Program-made: the position numbers and the translations under genes | Assembly (NCBI GenBank): GCA_932294295.1 | Contig: OW028573.1 | Span: 18,062,155-18,126,154, forward strand | DNA length: 64,000 nucleotides | Reading direction: 5' to 3' | Source: Alitta virens | Lineage: Eukaryota; Annelida; Polychaeta; Phyllodocida; Nereididae | Part shown: one piece after another, positions 13,401 through 24,084 of the stretch | Layout of the letters: each line of letters starts with the position of its first letter | Position numbering within the stretch: the first letter of the stretch is position 1 | The notes under the pieces: generated by a model | Database searches by the model: none | Told to the model about the DNA's origin: nothing | The model's input: the letters and a program-made list of their open reading frames with translations, nothing else

Positions 13401-13777
13401 TAGTCCACTTTAAATTAATTTTTTTCCATCCAGATAGTCAATCATATATCATAATTTAGGGTTTTATGTCTAGTCATCCGGGACAGGTGTGAATAGGACA
13501 AAAATTCTACCAAAGCTCAAGACTTGGAAGTGTGTCACTTGTGCAGCTGTCAAAATGTTATCGAATACACAACTGGCAGCTCAGTCACGTATGCACACAA
13601 GAGGTTAGGTTTCGGGTGCACAACCCATACAATGACGACTAAAAACAGTGTAGCCAGGGTCTTACAACATGACTTTGGTCTTACACCATATGATCAACAC
13701 TCTATTCGGATCATTTATCATACAATACAATAACTTCAAGAAAAGATTGCAGGCTACTCACCTTCAATGTCAGCCAT
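3993..13777 (-). CDS. ACO1/IREB2: Iron regulatory protein / cytosolic aconitase
   Basis: Coding exons (high to low): 13777-13762, 12787-12692, 12452-12284, 12141-12004, [10496-10335, IRP2-type exon], 8328-8259, 8150-7967, 7658-7519, 7192-6920, 6601-6473, 6380-6233, 6138-5918, 5816-5660, 5558-5329, 5227-5085, 4992-4845, 4727-4605, 4409-4224, 4103-3993. All have GT-AG borders and phases join without a break: 893 codons without the bracketed exon, 947 with it (human IRP1 has 889, IRP2 963). The family interconverts citrate and isocitrate when it holds a [4Fe-4S] cluster and binds iron-responsive elements in mRNA when it does not. Cluster ligands are present: Cys442 in TSCTNTS, Cys508 and Cys511 in GCMTCIG, spaced as in human 437/503/506. 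The arginines matching human R536, R541, R699 and R780 are also kept (R541, R546, R704, R785). The start is MADIEGTNPF, right where IRP1 proteins begin. Cytosolic: no transit peptide is seen. Confidence 0.96.
4439..4471. repeat. (AT)n microsatellite in an IRP intron
   Basis: TATATA-type run in the intron between exons 4727-4605 and 4409-4224. Confidence 0.9.
8827..9303. mobile_element. Probable MITE in an IRP intron
   Basis: The left end reads CAAGGTATCCACT. The right end read in reverse is CCAAGGCAGGGTATCCACT. Both are followed inward by runs rich in AATTCCCTG and TTCCCTG. The ends are inverted and imperfect, about 480 bp apart, and there is no coding capacity. The superfamily is not assignable by eye. 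Confidence 0.45.
10335..10496 (-). CDS. IRP2-type iron-dependent-degradation (IDD) exon of the IRP gene
   Basis: The exon lies in the 3.7-kb intron between 12004 and 8328. The acceptor is ATTTTGCAG; the donor is CTGG|GTTTGT, which is weak. It is 162 nt long, enters and leaves in phase 2, and reads 54 codons without a stop, so it can be included or skipped without shifting frame. Its product opens with [11 protein letters not shown], contains a CKGC pair and ends with KVCPFHHLH. Human IRP2 has its 73-residue Cys-rich insert at this same place, with APNPGGG at the start, a Cys cluster in the middle and CPFH at the end. In human IRP2 the CPFH Cys and His are reported heme contacts. G+C is clearly higher than in the surrounding intron. 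Homology is from memory of the family; use of the exon in transcripts is inferred. Confidence 0.87.
13024..13156. mobile_element. Foldback MITE in IRP intron 1
   Basis: A 133-bp near-palindrome. The left arm from CCGTAAAGGAGGGTATTATC is matched by the inverted right arm ending in TTACGG. Arms are about 60 bp with a handful of mismatches and a short A/T loop. TA dinucleotides flank both ends (13022-13023 and 13157-13158), as for Tc1/mariner-type non-autonomous elements. Confidence 0.75.
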
Positions 13778-13844
13778 TGTGAAATGTCGCAGAATAGAAT
13801 CACCAACTGCGTTCTGAAATTCTGATTGGTCGAGAGCTTTTGCA

Positions 13845-13893
13845 GGCAGCGCCGCCCATTGAACTAGAATTCTAGTTCAATGGCGCCGCCTGA
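13845..13893. repeat. GC-flanked palindrome just upstream of the IRP start codon
   Basis: The centre is a perfect 24-bp palindrome, starting ATTGAACTAGAA. It is bracketed by GCGCCGCC on the left and GGCGCCGCC on the right, giving a near-perfect 48-bp dyad about 70 bp upstream of the ATG at 13777. It could be a cruciform, a dimer-binding site or a tiny foldback insertion. Confidence 0.75.
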
Positions 13894-14116
13894 CGATCAA
13901 ATAACTAATTAATGTATATTGGCGCCACCACAACCTTGCACTAGCCCCATGCGAGGCAGTCTGTTCGGGCTACCTTGCACCACAAGATCACATGCACATA
14001 GATATCCCATAATTTATAGATATCGTTACATGCAGTTCTTTACCAATACGTTCTTCAAAGATGTTACAAACAGTTCCGGATTAGACCCTGCCCATGGGCC
14101 CCCTCATGCAATTTCT

Positions 14117-14160
14117 GCCGAAAGACGGCGCTTGTCCGGTGCGTAGCGCCGCCTTTCGGA
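14117..14160. repeat. Second GC-rich inverted repeat upstream of IRP
   Basis: CCGAAAGACGGCGCT and AGCGCCGCCTTTCGG face each other across about 13 bp. The core GCGCCGCC word is shared with the palindrome at 13845-13893, so the two may be ends of one small element of about 300 bp. Confidence 0.6.
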
Positions 14161-14239
14161 AGAAAACGCCCCCTCATGGGCTTTATTTTAATCAAAGAAC
14201 TGCATCTCTTTGATTTTAATGTAAACTTTAACCTGAGGC

Positions 14240-15318
14240 ATTCCCCAGGGCTCTCTTACTGGCCCAATACTCTTTAACTTTTTTCTTATGATATTTTACT
14301 ATTTAAACACAAATAACAATATAATTATGCTGAATGATAATACCTTATACTTCTCTGGTCCTAACATCTCAATAGTTGAAGAAAACATTGAACACATATC
14401 TAATTAAACCATAGACTGGTTCGATCTCCCTTAACTATACATGGAGGCGAACCCAACAAATTTAAAGCTATGATGCCAAATCAAATATTCAAATAAAAAT
14501 TGCCAATATCACATGACTCCAAATAACTTAAACTCAAAATTTAGACCAGGAACTTAAATTCAATGTCCACATTTCTAATATTTATAAAAATGCATCCAGG
14601 AAAATTAATTCTCTAAAACGTTAATCAAAAAATCTCAACACTGAAGTAAAATTAAAAATCTATCAGTCATTTATAATTTCAAATTTTAACTATTGCCCTA
14701 CAGTCTACCACCAATGCCTAACTGCAGACATTAATAAACTTGAAAAACTTAATGAACGTGCTCTCCACTTTGTATATAATGATTTTAATTTTAATTGTAC
14801 AGAAATACTTAAAGACAATAAACATAACTCACTGTATCTCATGAGAACAAAATGTATCTTAGAATTAGTATTTAAAGTTCTGCAGTTTGCTCCCCCACTG
14901 TCAAATAGCATATTTAAAATTAAAAAGTTAAATTTGATTTTAGAAATAATAAAATAATAGAATTACATACGTTTAAAACAATTATAGATACGGTAGGTCA
15001 TCCATAGGATCCCAGGGTGCTAAATTGTAGATCCTTCTTCCAATTGCCATAACAAATATTCCAAATTCTAAAGATTTTAATCAGCCATATTTACATGAAA
15101 TGGACCAAATTGCAATTGTGGAACCTGTTTTTATTGCATTTTATGAATTATTTGTCTATTTGCTTTTATTATAAATGTATTATTATTATATATTAAACTG
15201 TTTTTTTTTTTTTTTTTTACTCCTATTTCATTTGTCATGTCGTTTTATCTAGCGATCAAAGCTTCTGCTAATGGTATTCTCACTTACGACTTTAAATAAA
15301 ATATATCTTATCTTATCG
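14240..15318 (+). mobile_element. LINE 3' fragment (reverse transcriptase C-terminal part)
   Basis: Broken frames on the plus strand contain a GPILFN-like block, then N.SRKINSLKR, FNYCPTVYHQC and NKLEKLNERALHFVYND, the usual C-terminal region downstream of LINE reverse transcriptase. Several stops and frameshifts are present. A T-rich 3' region (poly-T near 15200) ends in AAATAAAATATATCTTATCTTATC at about 15295-15318, a microsatellite-like LINE tail. It is 5'-truncated. Confidence 0.78.
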
Positions 15319-16440
15319 CCAGCTATTTTTGGTTTTTCTCTATCCCATGAGAGGTCGCTGCATTACTGTTCTTCTTATATAAAGAGCATGTTAACAGTTG
15401 CGGAACAGCGGATTTCAACCCAGAATAGCGATTTGCATGATTTCAATGGTTTAAATAATACATAATTAAGGATTAAAAAGACAAAGTGCGCTTTGTGAGA
15501 TAAATTCCGAATCATTGCAATGTTTTAAATTAATTACAAAATTTAAATTAATGAAAAATTGTGCTGTTCATAAATTGCACAATATTTGGATTTTATTGCA
15601 CACTATGTGCTTTTTTATTGTGTACCATTTTTTTTATTTAAAAAAAAAAAATCAAATGTAGGTAATGGATACAAACAATATATATACGGTACAATAGTAG
15701 CTATAGGCCTATACCCAGTAAGTATATGAACATCAAATTGTGAAAATATGAGTACATTTATTCCGGTAGTGCAACCATTTGAATTGGAGCATGTTTCAAT
15801 TAGTTAATATCTATGAAAATATTAACAATAAAAAGCATTAAATTAAATGTCAATATTCATATAAAACCGAAACATCATTGCTGCGAGACCCAAACTATTA
15901 TCTTCACGTAGCGCACCTGACTTCAGCAGCCACCTTGGCCACCTACCTTGGTTGACCACTTAACACAGGTTGCACTATATTTGCAAATAATGATAATGAT
16001 AATAAATAAATTTGCATTGCACCAGATTAGATGTGTATCTTGTTTAATCTCTAACGTTTATATTTATGCCAAAATCACATGGAATTTATCAAGTTCATTC
16101 ACTTGCTCGTTTCATAACACAGGTGAATTCACGTACGGCCTGCAATTGTTTTTTCAAAATTAATCAATATAAATAATGTGCTTCCTGATAAATACTCCTG
16201 AAGAAATGTTAAAATACTTACGTCAATATATTTTAATGAAGAAACCGCAGAATACTGACAAGAAGTAAAAAAAACATAGGCTGCGCTGCAGCTAAACTCT
16301 CAGCGAATCCCACATAGCACACAGGCATCTTAAAATGGTTGAGTGTTCGTCCAACAGGCAGGAGGGTGGGCGTTGCACTTTTATTTCCAGAGCAGAACTC
16401 TAACACACACTTTCGTTTCTAGAGCTGAACTCTACACTAA
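15319..16440. other. Mostly A/T-rich non-coding sequence
   Basis: No gene seen apart from the possible non-coding first exon of the IRP gene near 16222 on the minus strand. Confidence 0.4.
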
Positions 16441-16570
16441 TGCACTTACCCGAATGAAATTTTATACAGTAACACTCCATATGGCCTAGTGGTGCCTTGT
16501 GATAGCCACACTGGTATATCTTGGCTATGTTTTACAAAATTTGGGAAAATATTATTTCTGGAGGGTTTAT
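16375..16570. repeat. Dispersed repeat copy (GTGCCTTxTGATAG family)
   Basis: Contains GAGCAGAACTCTAACAC, then ATACAGTAACACTCCATATGG, then GTGCCTTGTGATAGCCACA and TTTACAAAATTTGGGAAAA. The same ordered words occur near 24575-24620, 25310-25640 and 25760-26100. Non-coding family of unknown class. Confidence 0.55.
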
Positions 16571-16991
16571 ATAGTGTGTGCGATGATCCGAAACAATTGC
16601 CACTTGGCCTACATAGCCTGTTACGCAATGCTAATTAGAGTCCAAGATGCCCTATTTTTTTAACTCTTGCATTTTTTCATTGTTATATTCCGTTAAGTGT
16701 GAAATATTACAGTGTTCCCGTGGGTTATAATGTCTTAGAAATATTACTTATTAACAGCAATCCATTCTGTTCAGAGTAGCCAAGTGAGCATAAAAAGTAT
16801 TGTCTGCCCTTTTCCTGCCATTTAATTGTTCTGTTTCACAGATTTTATGCAAAATAAGGAGTATTCAGTTCGCTAGAATTATCAACACAATAGCATGTTC
16901 CCTTGACTATTCTACAACTAAGATTATCATTTATATGTCTAAAATAGTCATATATATATGAAATTCAGCAACAATGTTATACCACATAAAG

Positions 16992-17140
16992 ATGTTGGGT
17001 ATAATTTCATACAAAATGAACCTTTAAGGTTTGTGTTTACTTGTATTTAAATAAATTCTTTGTATTTAAATAAATAAAGACTTAATACAAATAAATAAAA
17101 ATCTTAAAGGTTTATTGTGTATGGAATGATACTCAACACA
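16992..17140. repeat. Foldback/hairpin repeat
   Basis: The left arm 16992-17030 (ATGTTGGGTATAATTTCAT...) is the imperfect inverse of 17102-17140 (...GAATGATACTCAACAC). Arms are about 39 bp around an A/T-rich loop with repeated TATTTAAATAAA. Likely MITE. Confidence 0.65.
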
Positions 17141-17145
17141 CCCAT

Positions 17146-18090
17146 TTTAATGCCTTTATAAGTCAACATATTTTTTGCTCGCTGTTCACATTTAGCTGGT
17201 CACTGAAAGAACTATATATTATCAATTGCCATATTCCCTTCAACAGTTACTGAATTGTTGGGTTGCTGATTTGCATTAAATCTATAGCAGTAAAATTAGT
17301 ATTTATAACCGAACACTTTACAGGTGTACATGAAGAAAACAATAATAAGTATTGGAGTCAAGTGAAAGTAATATAGATCATTATGCAACTAATTATTATG
17401 AAATTGCTGATTGTAAACAAAACTTTTGAATGGGTTGAGCATGGCAATATGATCAAATATTTAATAATTGTACGCACATGAATTGTTCAAAATTTATGGA
17501 ATATGTAGGAGGCATCGCAATTTTTAGCATTTTTTTCAAGATTTTCCATTATTATAAAAATAAAGAAGTAGGATGAAACAAATGTCAAAATGAAGCTTAA
17601 AAGTGAAAGTCCCATAATCTAGATATATCATTGGCAAAATGTTACTTCATATTAAAGATATTTAATAAATATAAAATATGTACTTTTATCTTCTATTGTT
17701 GTACATTTATTTTGTGATAATCTTAGTGTGAACAAAGATGTTATACACAAATCGGTTGTATTACTATTTAATTCTTTATTATATTCAAAACTGCTGGACA
17801 AACTGTGACATATTTTGTCCATTTATATAGTTTGGGCATTTATCTGATTCAATATGTGTAACAAAATTTTATCATATAATTGATAAAAAAAAATTACACC
17901 ACAATGATGAAAATGATGATGAATATGCCCATTAAAAATAGGAAGTCTTCAATTATAATTACTGTCAATTATGTTGGCTTAATAATTTACCTCTGGATTT
18001 ATAATAATAATAATTTATTATATATTAAGCCATAATTAATTCTTCTTTCAATATTTTGGGAGAATAAGAAATCAGTGTTCCTCACCCCCG
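17146..18090. other. A/T-rich spacer, no gene seen
   Basis: Strongly A/T-rich on both strands, with no coding block and no recognised repeat beyond short homopolymers and (ATA)n. Confidence 0.5.
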
Positions 18091-18092
18091 GC

Positions 18093-18154
18093 CATACCCT
18101 GTAGAGGTAAATTCACTCATGATTATATCATAGGATTCCCCTCTACAGGGTATG
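18093..18154. repeat. Short perfect inverted repeat
   Basis: A 15-bp arm, CATACCCTGTAGAGG, at 18093-18107 is perfectly inverted at 18140-18154 with a 32-bp loop. Confidence 0.8.
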
Positions 18155-18201
18155 TAATATATGTTTTCCCCATTGAGTTCCGCCGCTGGTTCCACTGGAA
18201 A

Positions 18202-18308
18202 GGCCAGTCAAGTTCATTAGATATTGGAGATTCGTTGTAATGAACTTTACTGTTCATTGAATATTCAACGAATCTCCAATATCTAATATCTAATGAACTT
18301 GACTGGCC
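18202..18308. repeat. Long-stem hairpin
   Basis: The left arm 18202-18237 (GGCCAGTCAAGTTCATTAG...) is inverted at 18266-18308. The right arm differs only by an extra 7-bp copy of an AATATCT-type unit. The loop is about 28 bp. Confidence 0.85.
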
Positions 18309-18437
18309 TCGCCCAGAAGGCAAAGGTCAATTTCTTGATTTTTGTAATAAAGAATTGGGTTCAAGAGCCTCAAGTATAATTTATGTATTTTACTATTTAA
18401 TTAAAGACTGGCTCAATTTATTGTATTTAAACTACTA

Positions 18438-18560
18438 CTACCCAGATAGCATCTGACATTGTTTTGACGTCGGCCCTATTCAGGGTACTGCTATAATAGC
18501 AATGAACATGACAGGTTGTTAGGGTAGTTTGGTGATAATTGCAGACTAATAAAATGGCAC
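18438..18560 (+). mobile_element. Fragment of the CCCAGATAGCA repeat family
   Basis: Begins with CCCAGATAGCATCTGACATT, followed by TTGACGTCGGCCC. The inverse of 62640-62695 shows the same order of words, so this is an end of a dispersed element, probably a MITE. Confidence 0.5.
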
Positions 18561-18752
18561 TGATTGCATTTAGCGCCTTTAATATAGATCTATGGAAGGA
18601 AAAAGTGAATAACATCAATTAAGGCCTATACTGTGTAATAATAGGCCTTTTTAAAAAGGCTTCTGTGTGCGAATTATTCCTTTGTAATTCACGAATCAAC
18701 AAAAAAAAAATAGCACAAATACAGACCAAACCTCAGTTTGGACAACAATTGG

Positions 18753-18857
18753 ACCATGAGCGCTTGAATCTACTCATTGCTGGCATATATAATATTTTAT
18801 ACATGACATTGTATAGTTAGTTACGTGGCGGCATCAGTGAATTCAAGCGCTCATGGT
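18753..18857. repeat. Inverted repeat
   Basis: A 17-bp arm starting ACCATGAGCGCTTG at 18753-18769 is perfectly inverted at 18841-18857, with about 70 bp of A/T-rich loop. Confidence 0.8.
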
Positions 18858-19700
18858 TTGGACAGCCGTTTGAAGGTGCTTAAAATATTAAGAAATGCTG
18901 GTGTATTTGAAATAGTATACTTTTATACAAGCCCTGCATGATCTTTATACTGATGTACAGCAAGCAATAATTCTATAAATATGCTATGCTTACTGGAGAG
19001 AAGAGTACGGCAATAGCTTTTTAAATGTGGGACAATACCCAAATTTACCCTGTATCTCAGAAATATTCCCAACCAAATATGGCCAAGACGGTCATCAAAT
19101 CTAAAGACAACACAACTCTACAGACAATTTCAGGCCAAACAATAAATTGAAAATATCCCTCAAAGTCAGTATGTCCATGATTGATGCGAGGTGAAGGACA
19201 TATAAGCCTATATCTCCATGTGGTCATTAAATGCATTTCTAAGGGCTTATTTTATGACAATAAGCAATATTATCAAGAAGGTTTTGCTGTTTTGCAAGTT
19301 CATGGGAATCATCTGAAAATCAGATTTAAGTTACCACAACTGATAGAAATGACTAATTAGCCATACAATGTAAAATAAGATGGACTGTACTTCTAATGTC
19401 ATGTAGAATGCAGTGGTGAAGGGAAGGGTTATGGTAGGTAAGCATGTGCATGGACCAACCTGAAACTATACTAGGAGAGGTAACTTAGGTAATAATTAAT
19501 GTAAGCCTGAGTATGGGGAGACCACCAAGGAAACAACAAACCACATCACCAGGGGGCAGCTACATAGGAACCACCTGGAGAGATATATATGGATGATTCA
19601 GCCTGACTCAGGACAAATCAATGATGGACCTACTATCCATATCACAGGGGTCCGCAGCAACCCTAAATAATTGGCTGGGAACTGAGGGACCAGTGAGCGT

Positions 19701-19980
19701 AAAGCACCACCTGGTGAGAAATGCAACATGACCTCAACTTGACCTACATAAAGCACCACCTGGTGAGAAATGCATCATGACCTCAACTTGACCTACATGA
19801 ATCACCACCTGGTGAGAAATGCAACATGGCCTCAACTTGATTAGCACTGGAACCGCAGTCTCCTACACTGTAGTGCCTATGCACTTGTGCGGAAGGAGGG
19901 GACCAACTTAGAACTTGACCTACATGAAGCCCCACCTGGTGAGAAAGAGCTGATTTCAACATGACCTCAACTTGACCTAA
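19701..19980. repeat. 49-bp tandem repeat, three copies plus a degenerate fourth
   Basis: Units start near 19701, 19750 and 19799, each containing CACCACCTGGTGAGAAATGC and CCTCAACTTGA. A diverged copy follows an unrelated insert, at about 19927. The 137-codon minus-strand frame across this stretch is a by-product of the repeat. Confidence 0.85.
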
Positions 19981-20844
19981 TTGGAAAAGAACTCTTGACT
20001 GGATATGGAGGGAAATACTGCCATACTCAGGCGAAATTAGGTATAACTTATTAAATGTACAATGAACAGTAGAATTAGAGGTCACTAAACTGACCAGAGG
20101 TAATAATAACCAGAGTGCACAGACAAACATCTGGGAACAATCTGTTCTTACACAAGTCCAAATGACAGGTATGCAAGGCCACACAGATAAAAGCATAGAA
20201 GGGATGCCATAGACGAGAGACTAGGGTAGCTTAGGGTTGTTGTCAGGAAAAGAGCAAACAGTGTTAAATAACAGTTCATGATCAGAGGTAAATGAGTATG
20301 ATCTAGGAGACAATTAGGGATTCAAAGTAGAATTAGTAAGAATCTGGGTAAAAAGACTGGGATTGTGTGGCAAGATGTCTGACTATGGTATGGAAACACA
20401 AAAGGAGTATATCTCGCTGCCACTACCCACCTTGATGAAGCAAAGTAGGTCCTACCATACAATTGACCTGGGGTTAAAAGTACAGGGGTACATATTTAAT
20501 GAACTAGTTCAATCAAAATTGGGGTTTTATTACAACCTATGGGGATCCAAGTCGTGCACGGGAGGAAAGAGATGGCCACTGAAAGGGCAGGCCGCCATAA
20601 CCCAGTGATGATGGCCAGAAATCGATTTGAGCGGTCAAAACTGGCCAGCTCCTCACGACACTTGGAACTGAGGGGGGCCCTGGATCAATATGCAAAGTGG
20701 TCAACCCAAGCGTACCATATTTGGTGAGGTATCAGCTGTCAATCAGGACAGCCATACCTCACTCTGCATAGGGCACTCCCTAGATATTTGCCCATGGGTC
20801 CAGAGACAGGTGGCTGGACATGCAAGGGCCTTGGCAGAGTGGCT

Positions 20845-21045
20845 CAGTATTGAGACCACACCATTATTGAACAGTAGAAGTAGGGTGGCTTAAAATCTAA
20901 GACCACACCATTTGGAGAAGTAGTAGCAGAAGAGTGGCTGAAAATTTAGACCACACCAAGTTGATAATAAGCAGAAGAATTGGGTTGCAGAAAGCTAGAA
21001 GGAGTAGGAGTAGAGTGGCTGGTATTCGAAGACCACACCATCTGA
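20845..21045. repeat. Degenerate short tandem repeat with GACCACACCA words
   Basis: GACCACACCA recurs at about 20853, 20900, 20949 and 21031. The first three copies are about 48 bp apart, and each is preceded by a GTGGCT word. Confidence 0.6.
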
Positions 21046-21750
21046 CAAGTGTTCGGATAAAGTACAGCTGTTTCTTGCCTGGGTGAACTGTTGGGAGGGG
21101 TTGATTGTTGGCGCCATTGTATTTATGTGTAATTGAATTATATGTGATTTGTATGGGACAGGCATGTCCATGTGTCATTGCGTTTTGAGTATTGATTGTT
21201 CATTGTGTGTGTATATGTGTTTTGTGGTTGAAGCTCAAGGGCACTGATATTAGCGGCTTGGCCAGTCAGACCAACTAATCATTAACCATAATGTCATATT
21301 TAAAGTGAGTTTGTATGTGATGTCTATGAATATCGAAACTTAAGGAAGATTAAAGAGAATAGATTGACTTGACCTGAGAGCACTAATTATAGGTCGAGTA
21401 ATACATGAATGTGGTAGTTTGGCAGGGGCAGTGAGTCCACCCAGCGATATTAAGTAGGAGTAGATCACAGGTGTAATTAAGTCAGTCAGGTATAATTATC
21501 AGTAAAAGCTGAGAGTGCGCTGCAAAAAGTACAGGCTGCTCATCTTATTGTGGGAAGTAATTATTTCACTGTCAATTTGGATGTCAGTTAGAAGGAGTGA
21601 TAATTAACCTGAAACCTGTGTAGTTGTGTAATTAAGTGTGGGAAGTGTGTCTTAAAAGTTTGATACCTTAATATTGTGTGATTTCTCTCAGAATATATCT
21701 CTAAAATATAATACCATTTTCTCGTTATTCTTGCATTGAATTTTGTTGGG

Positions 21751-22008
21751 AGACTACTGAGTATCAACCAGTGGGCCAGAAGATTAAATAGGGAAGTACA
21801 TCCCTCCGAAATATTCAAAGAAACCAAAAAATGGAATAGTAAATATAATTCCATTTTTGGTCAAGGTTAAGATACATTGAAAAGCCACTGAGTATTCAAG
21901 ACTGAGCCATAGAATAATAAAGGGAAGTACATCCCTCCTAGCATATTTATAGAAAATAAGAGGTGGAACAGCAAAAATAGTTCTATTATTTTTGGTCAGA
22001 AATAAGAA
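21751..22008. repeat. Diverged direct duplication of about 125 bp
   Basis: Both halves contain, in order, ACTGAGTAT, GGGAAGTACATCCCTCC, a GGAA..GTAAAT or GAACAGCAAA segment, and TTTTTGGTCA. The first starts near 21751, the second near 21883. Confidence 0.7.
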
Positions 22009-22415
22009 ATTAGAGTTGACTTTGACTGCTAATGTTGCTTGGAAATTAAGCTGTCAAACTTATACTAAAAGTACCCACTAGCCCTGTATTGAAGTGGGCT
22101 AGTCATACTGGTCAGTCATTTAATACATGAGACCAAGTTGAAGGAAGTTTTGAAGACATATCATAAATATTTTCGATTATTATAAATATTTTCACAGCGC
22201 AAGTTTTTAAATCCCCCAGGTTTAGTAAGATAGGCACTCCAGATACCGGTGAATTAACAACTTTCTCATTGGGGTGAAAAAAAAATCTTTATTATATCAT
22301 ATATTATTATTGCTTGATAGATTTCTTAATTACCTTTTTTTAATAATTGTCAGAACATAGACATCCCCCATTTTGTACACCTTTAGTTCCTGTTTTCTAA
22401 GCCTAGTTATCATGA

Positions 22416-22697
22416 AACTCTCTGGTGTGATAAATCAAAAATTTTAAAGTCAAGCATCTCTTAATTTTCAGAACAGCATTCTGTACCTTTTTGCATTACA
22501 GTGAAATTCATTACCGTCTCAGAGTTGGAAGCTTACCTCCAGATGATGTCATGTGAATCCAGAAGTCTCATTGGTTGAGTGTGGCCAATGGGAGTTCTGG
22601 GTTCATATGACATGAGCTTGGTTTCCAACTCTATGAATTTCGCTGTAAAATGAAGGTACACCATGAACACTGCTAAAATTTTTTAACACCAGAGTTT
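22416..22697. mobile_element. Foldback element
   Basis: Outer ends ACTCTCTGGTGTGATAAA and the inverse of AACACCAGAGTTT face each other. The inner part, 22482-22665, is a long imperfect palindrome with arms through TGTACCTT, ACAGTGAAATTCAT, AGAGTTGG and CATGTCATATGAACC-like words. No open frame. Likely a MITE. Confidence 0.7.
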
Positions 22698-22849
22698 ATT
22701 CAGGAGCAGCAGTGTGTGTTCATTGTAGTAATCCCTTGAGTAATTTTACTGATGCATATTTGAACCAGCAGAAAGTAAGTAAAATATCCCTCAAATAATT
22801 TCTTAATACAAAGACAGACAAGTAAGTGCTGGCAAGGAAACTTTATTAC

Positions 22850-23402
22850 TGCCTCAGATCATCAACTACAGTTACACAAAAAAGACAATAAAAAACACAA
22901 AGATAACATCTACATATAAACATAAACACAAACACAGACACACATCAATATAGGTAAATATAGAAATTAAGTAAAGAAAAGTGATTGTCCCAAAGTCCAA
23001 GGTTGGGGTAGTTAATGTAAATTTGATAAAGTCATGTTAAAAAGATTGGTTAAAAAAAGATAATTTTTGAGTAGCTTGTGGTTTCAAGTATTTATAAACA
23101 CAGTCACTCTTCCAATCCCCCAAAACTTTAATGACCTCGATGGGGACCTTTGCAGCAAACAGGTGAGAAGCACCAGATCTCCTCAAGCTGTGGCTGTTGA
23201 AGTCCGATGTAGAAAACCCTGATAGGGCAATCAGTGACTTCAGTCTGGAGCAGATTGCAGATGGCGTGGGGATTTGAAGGTGTCCTGTGGGGTCTCTGAA
23301 GGCCCAGGCAGGTGCATGGAGGGGTACTGTTCCTGCTAGGGTGATGAACCGGAGTAGAGCAAAATGCAACAAGATGTGGTCACTTAGAGGACCAAGCAGC
23401 AA
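22850..23402 (-). mobile_element. Tyrosine-recombinase remnant (DIRS/Crypton-type element)
   Basis: The minus-strand frame 23402-23037 (121 codons) carries SHSLRRSGASHLF, the H-x-x-R box, then IEVIKVLGDWKSD and VYKYL. The tryptophan and tyrosine stand where the second histidine-box position and the nucleophilic Tyr belong in tyrosine recombinases. Spacing and spelling resemble recombinases of DIRS-like or Crypton elements of invertebrates. The N-terminal half, including the first catalytic Arg, and any reverse transcriptase are missing. A poly-G run lies at 23564-23583, upstream of the remnant on its own strand. Catalytic activity is not expected. Confidence 0.7.
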
Positions 23403-23784
23403 GTGGGATGAGCACAGGGCAGAGCTTATCTTACATGGGGTTAGATAGCCATGACATTAATTAATGATGACCAGAGGTCAGTGACCTGGCCAAGCTCCAC
23501 CCTCTGTCCTGAATTAAAACTGTTTAATCATAAACAAGTCCAAAATGCACAGAATACACAGGGGTGGCGGGGGGGGGGGGGGGACCAAATTGTTTCTTTG
23601 GCCTACAGCCCAGGCCTCTGCTAATCCTTCTCTGCCTGGGGAAGGCTTTTTTTTAAATTTTATATACATTTACAAGTCATTTATATCATCTTAAAAGTAG
23701 TTACCACGAAAGTGAGGGATAAAGGGACCACAATGGAATTTGCTTTCATAAATAACTCGCATTTAAAATGATAGTTAGCTTTTA

Positions 23785-23850
23785 GTGCTGAGGAAAAATG
23801 AGGGCCTGAAGAGGCCACAGGCCGATATATTGAAAAAAAAAATCAGCTTA
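23785..23850 (-). mobile_element. Retroelement scrap encoding CGLFRPSFFLST
   Basis: Minus-strand translation of about 23785-23825 gives CGLFRPSFFLSTKS, a peptide often seen in invertebrate retroelement-derived gene models. The plus strand shows GAAGAGGCCACAGGCCGATAT. Family assignment is uncertain. Confidence 0.4.
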
Positions 23851-23896
23851 CAATTCAGATCTAACCTTACAACCCACATTTAATCTTTTTTTTTAG

Positions 23897-24084
23897 AATG
23901 TCTTTGTCGATATTTGAGAGCTTCACATAAATTGAGGAATATTGAACTAGCAACAACAATGACACCATATCAAGCGGTGAAGAGGATAGACAGGACAGTC
24001 CACCCAGAAACATTAGAAGCAGACTTGAAATACCTCAGTTTTATTGCTAGACCACACTGGATTCAGGAATGTTTCCTATTTAAG
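23897..24084 (+). CDS. Orphan candidate coding exon
   Basis: A T-rich tract and TTTTAG acceptor lead into 188 nt that are open in one frame and end at AAG|GTAAGA, a strong donor. The peptide starts CLCRYLRASHKLRN, continues through MTPYQAVKRIDRT and closes with ARPHWIQECFLFK. It has mixed, protein-like composition, unlike the A/T-rich flanks. The end faintly recalls the W-x-x-x-C close of a BRCT domain, but I do not recognise the family. No partner exons were found nearby. It could be exonised transposon sequence. Confidence 0.35.

Larger units (their letters stand above)
13813..16222 (-). other. Candidate 5' UTR intron of the IRP gene
   Basis: The minus strand has an acceptor-like AATTTCAG ending at 13814, 36 nt before the start codon, and a good donor, ATTGAC|GTAAGT, at 16222-16216. 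Together they would place a non-coding first exon just above 16222. Alternatively transcription starts near the reverse CCAAT box at 13825-13829. The sequence cannot decide between these. Confidence 0.3.

Noticed and set aside
19783..20196. 137-codon minus-strand frame
   Set aside because: It overlaps the 49-bp tandem repeat, and no domain is recognised.
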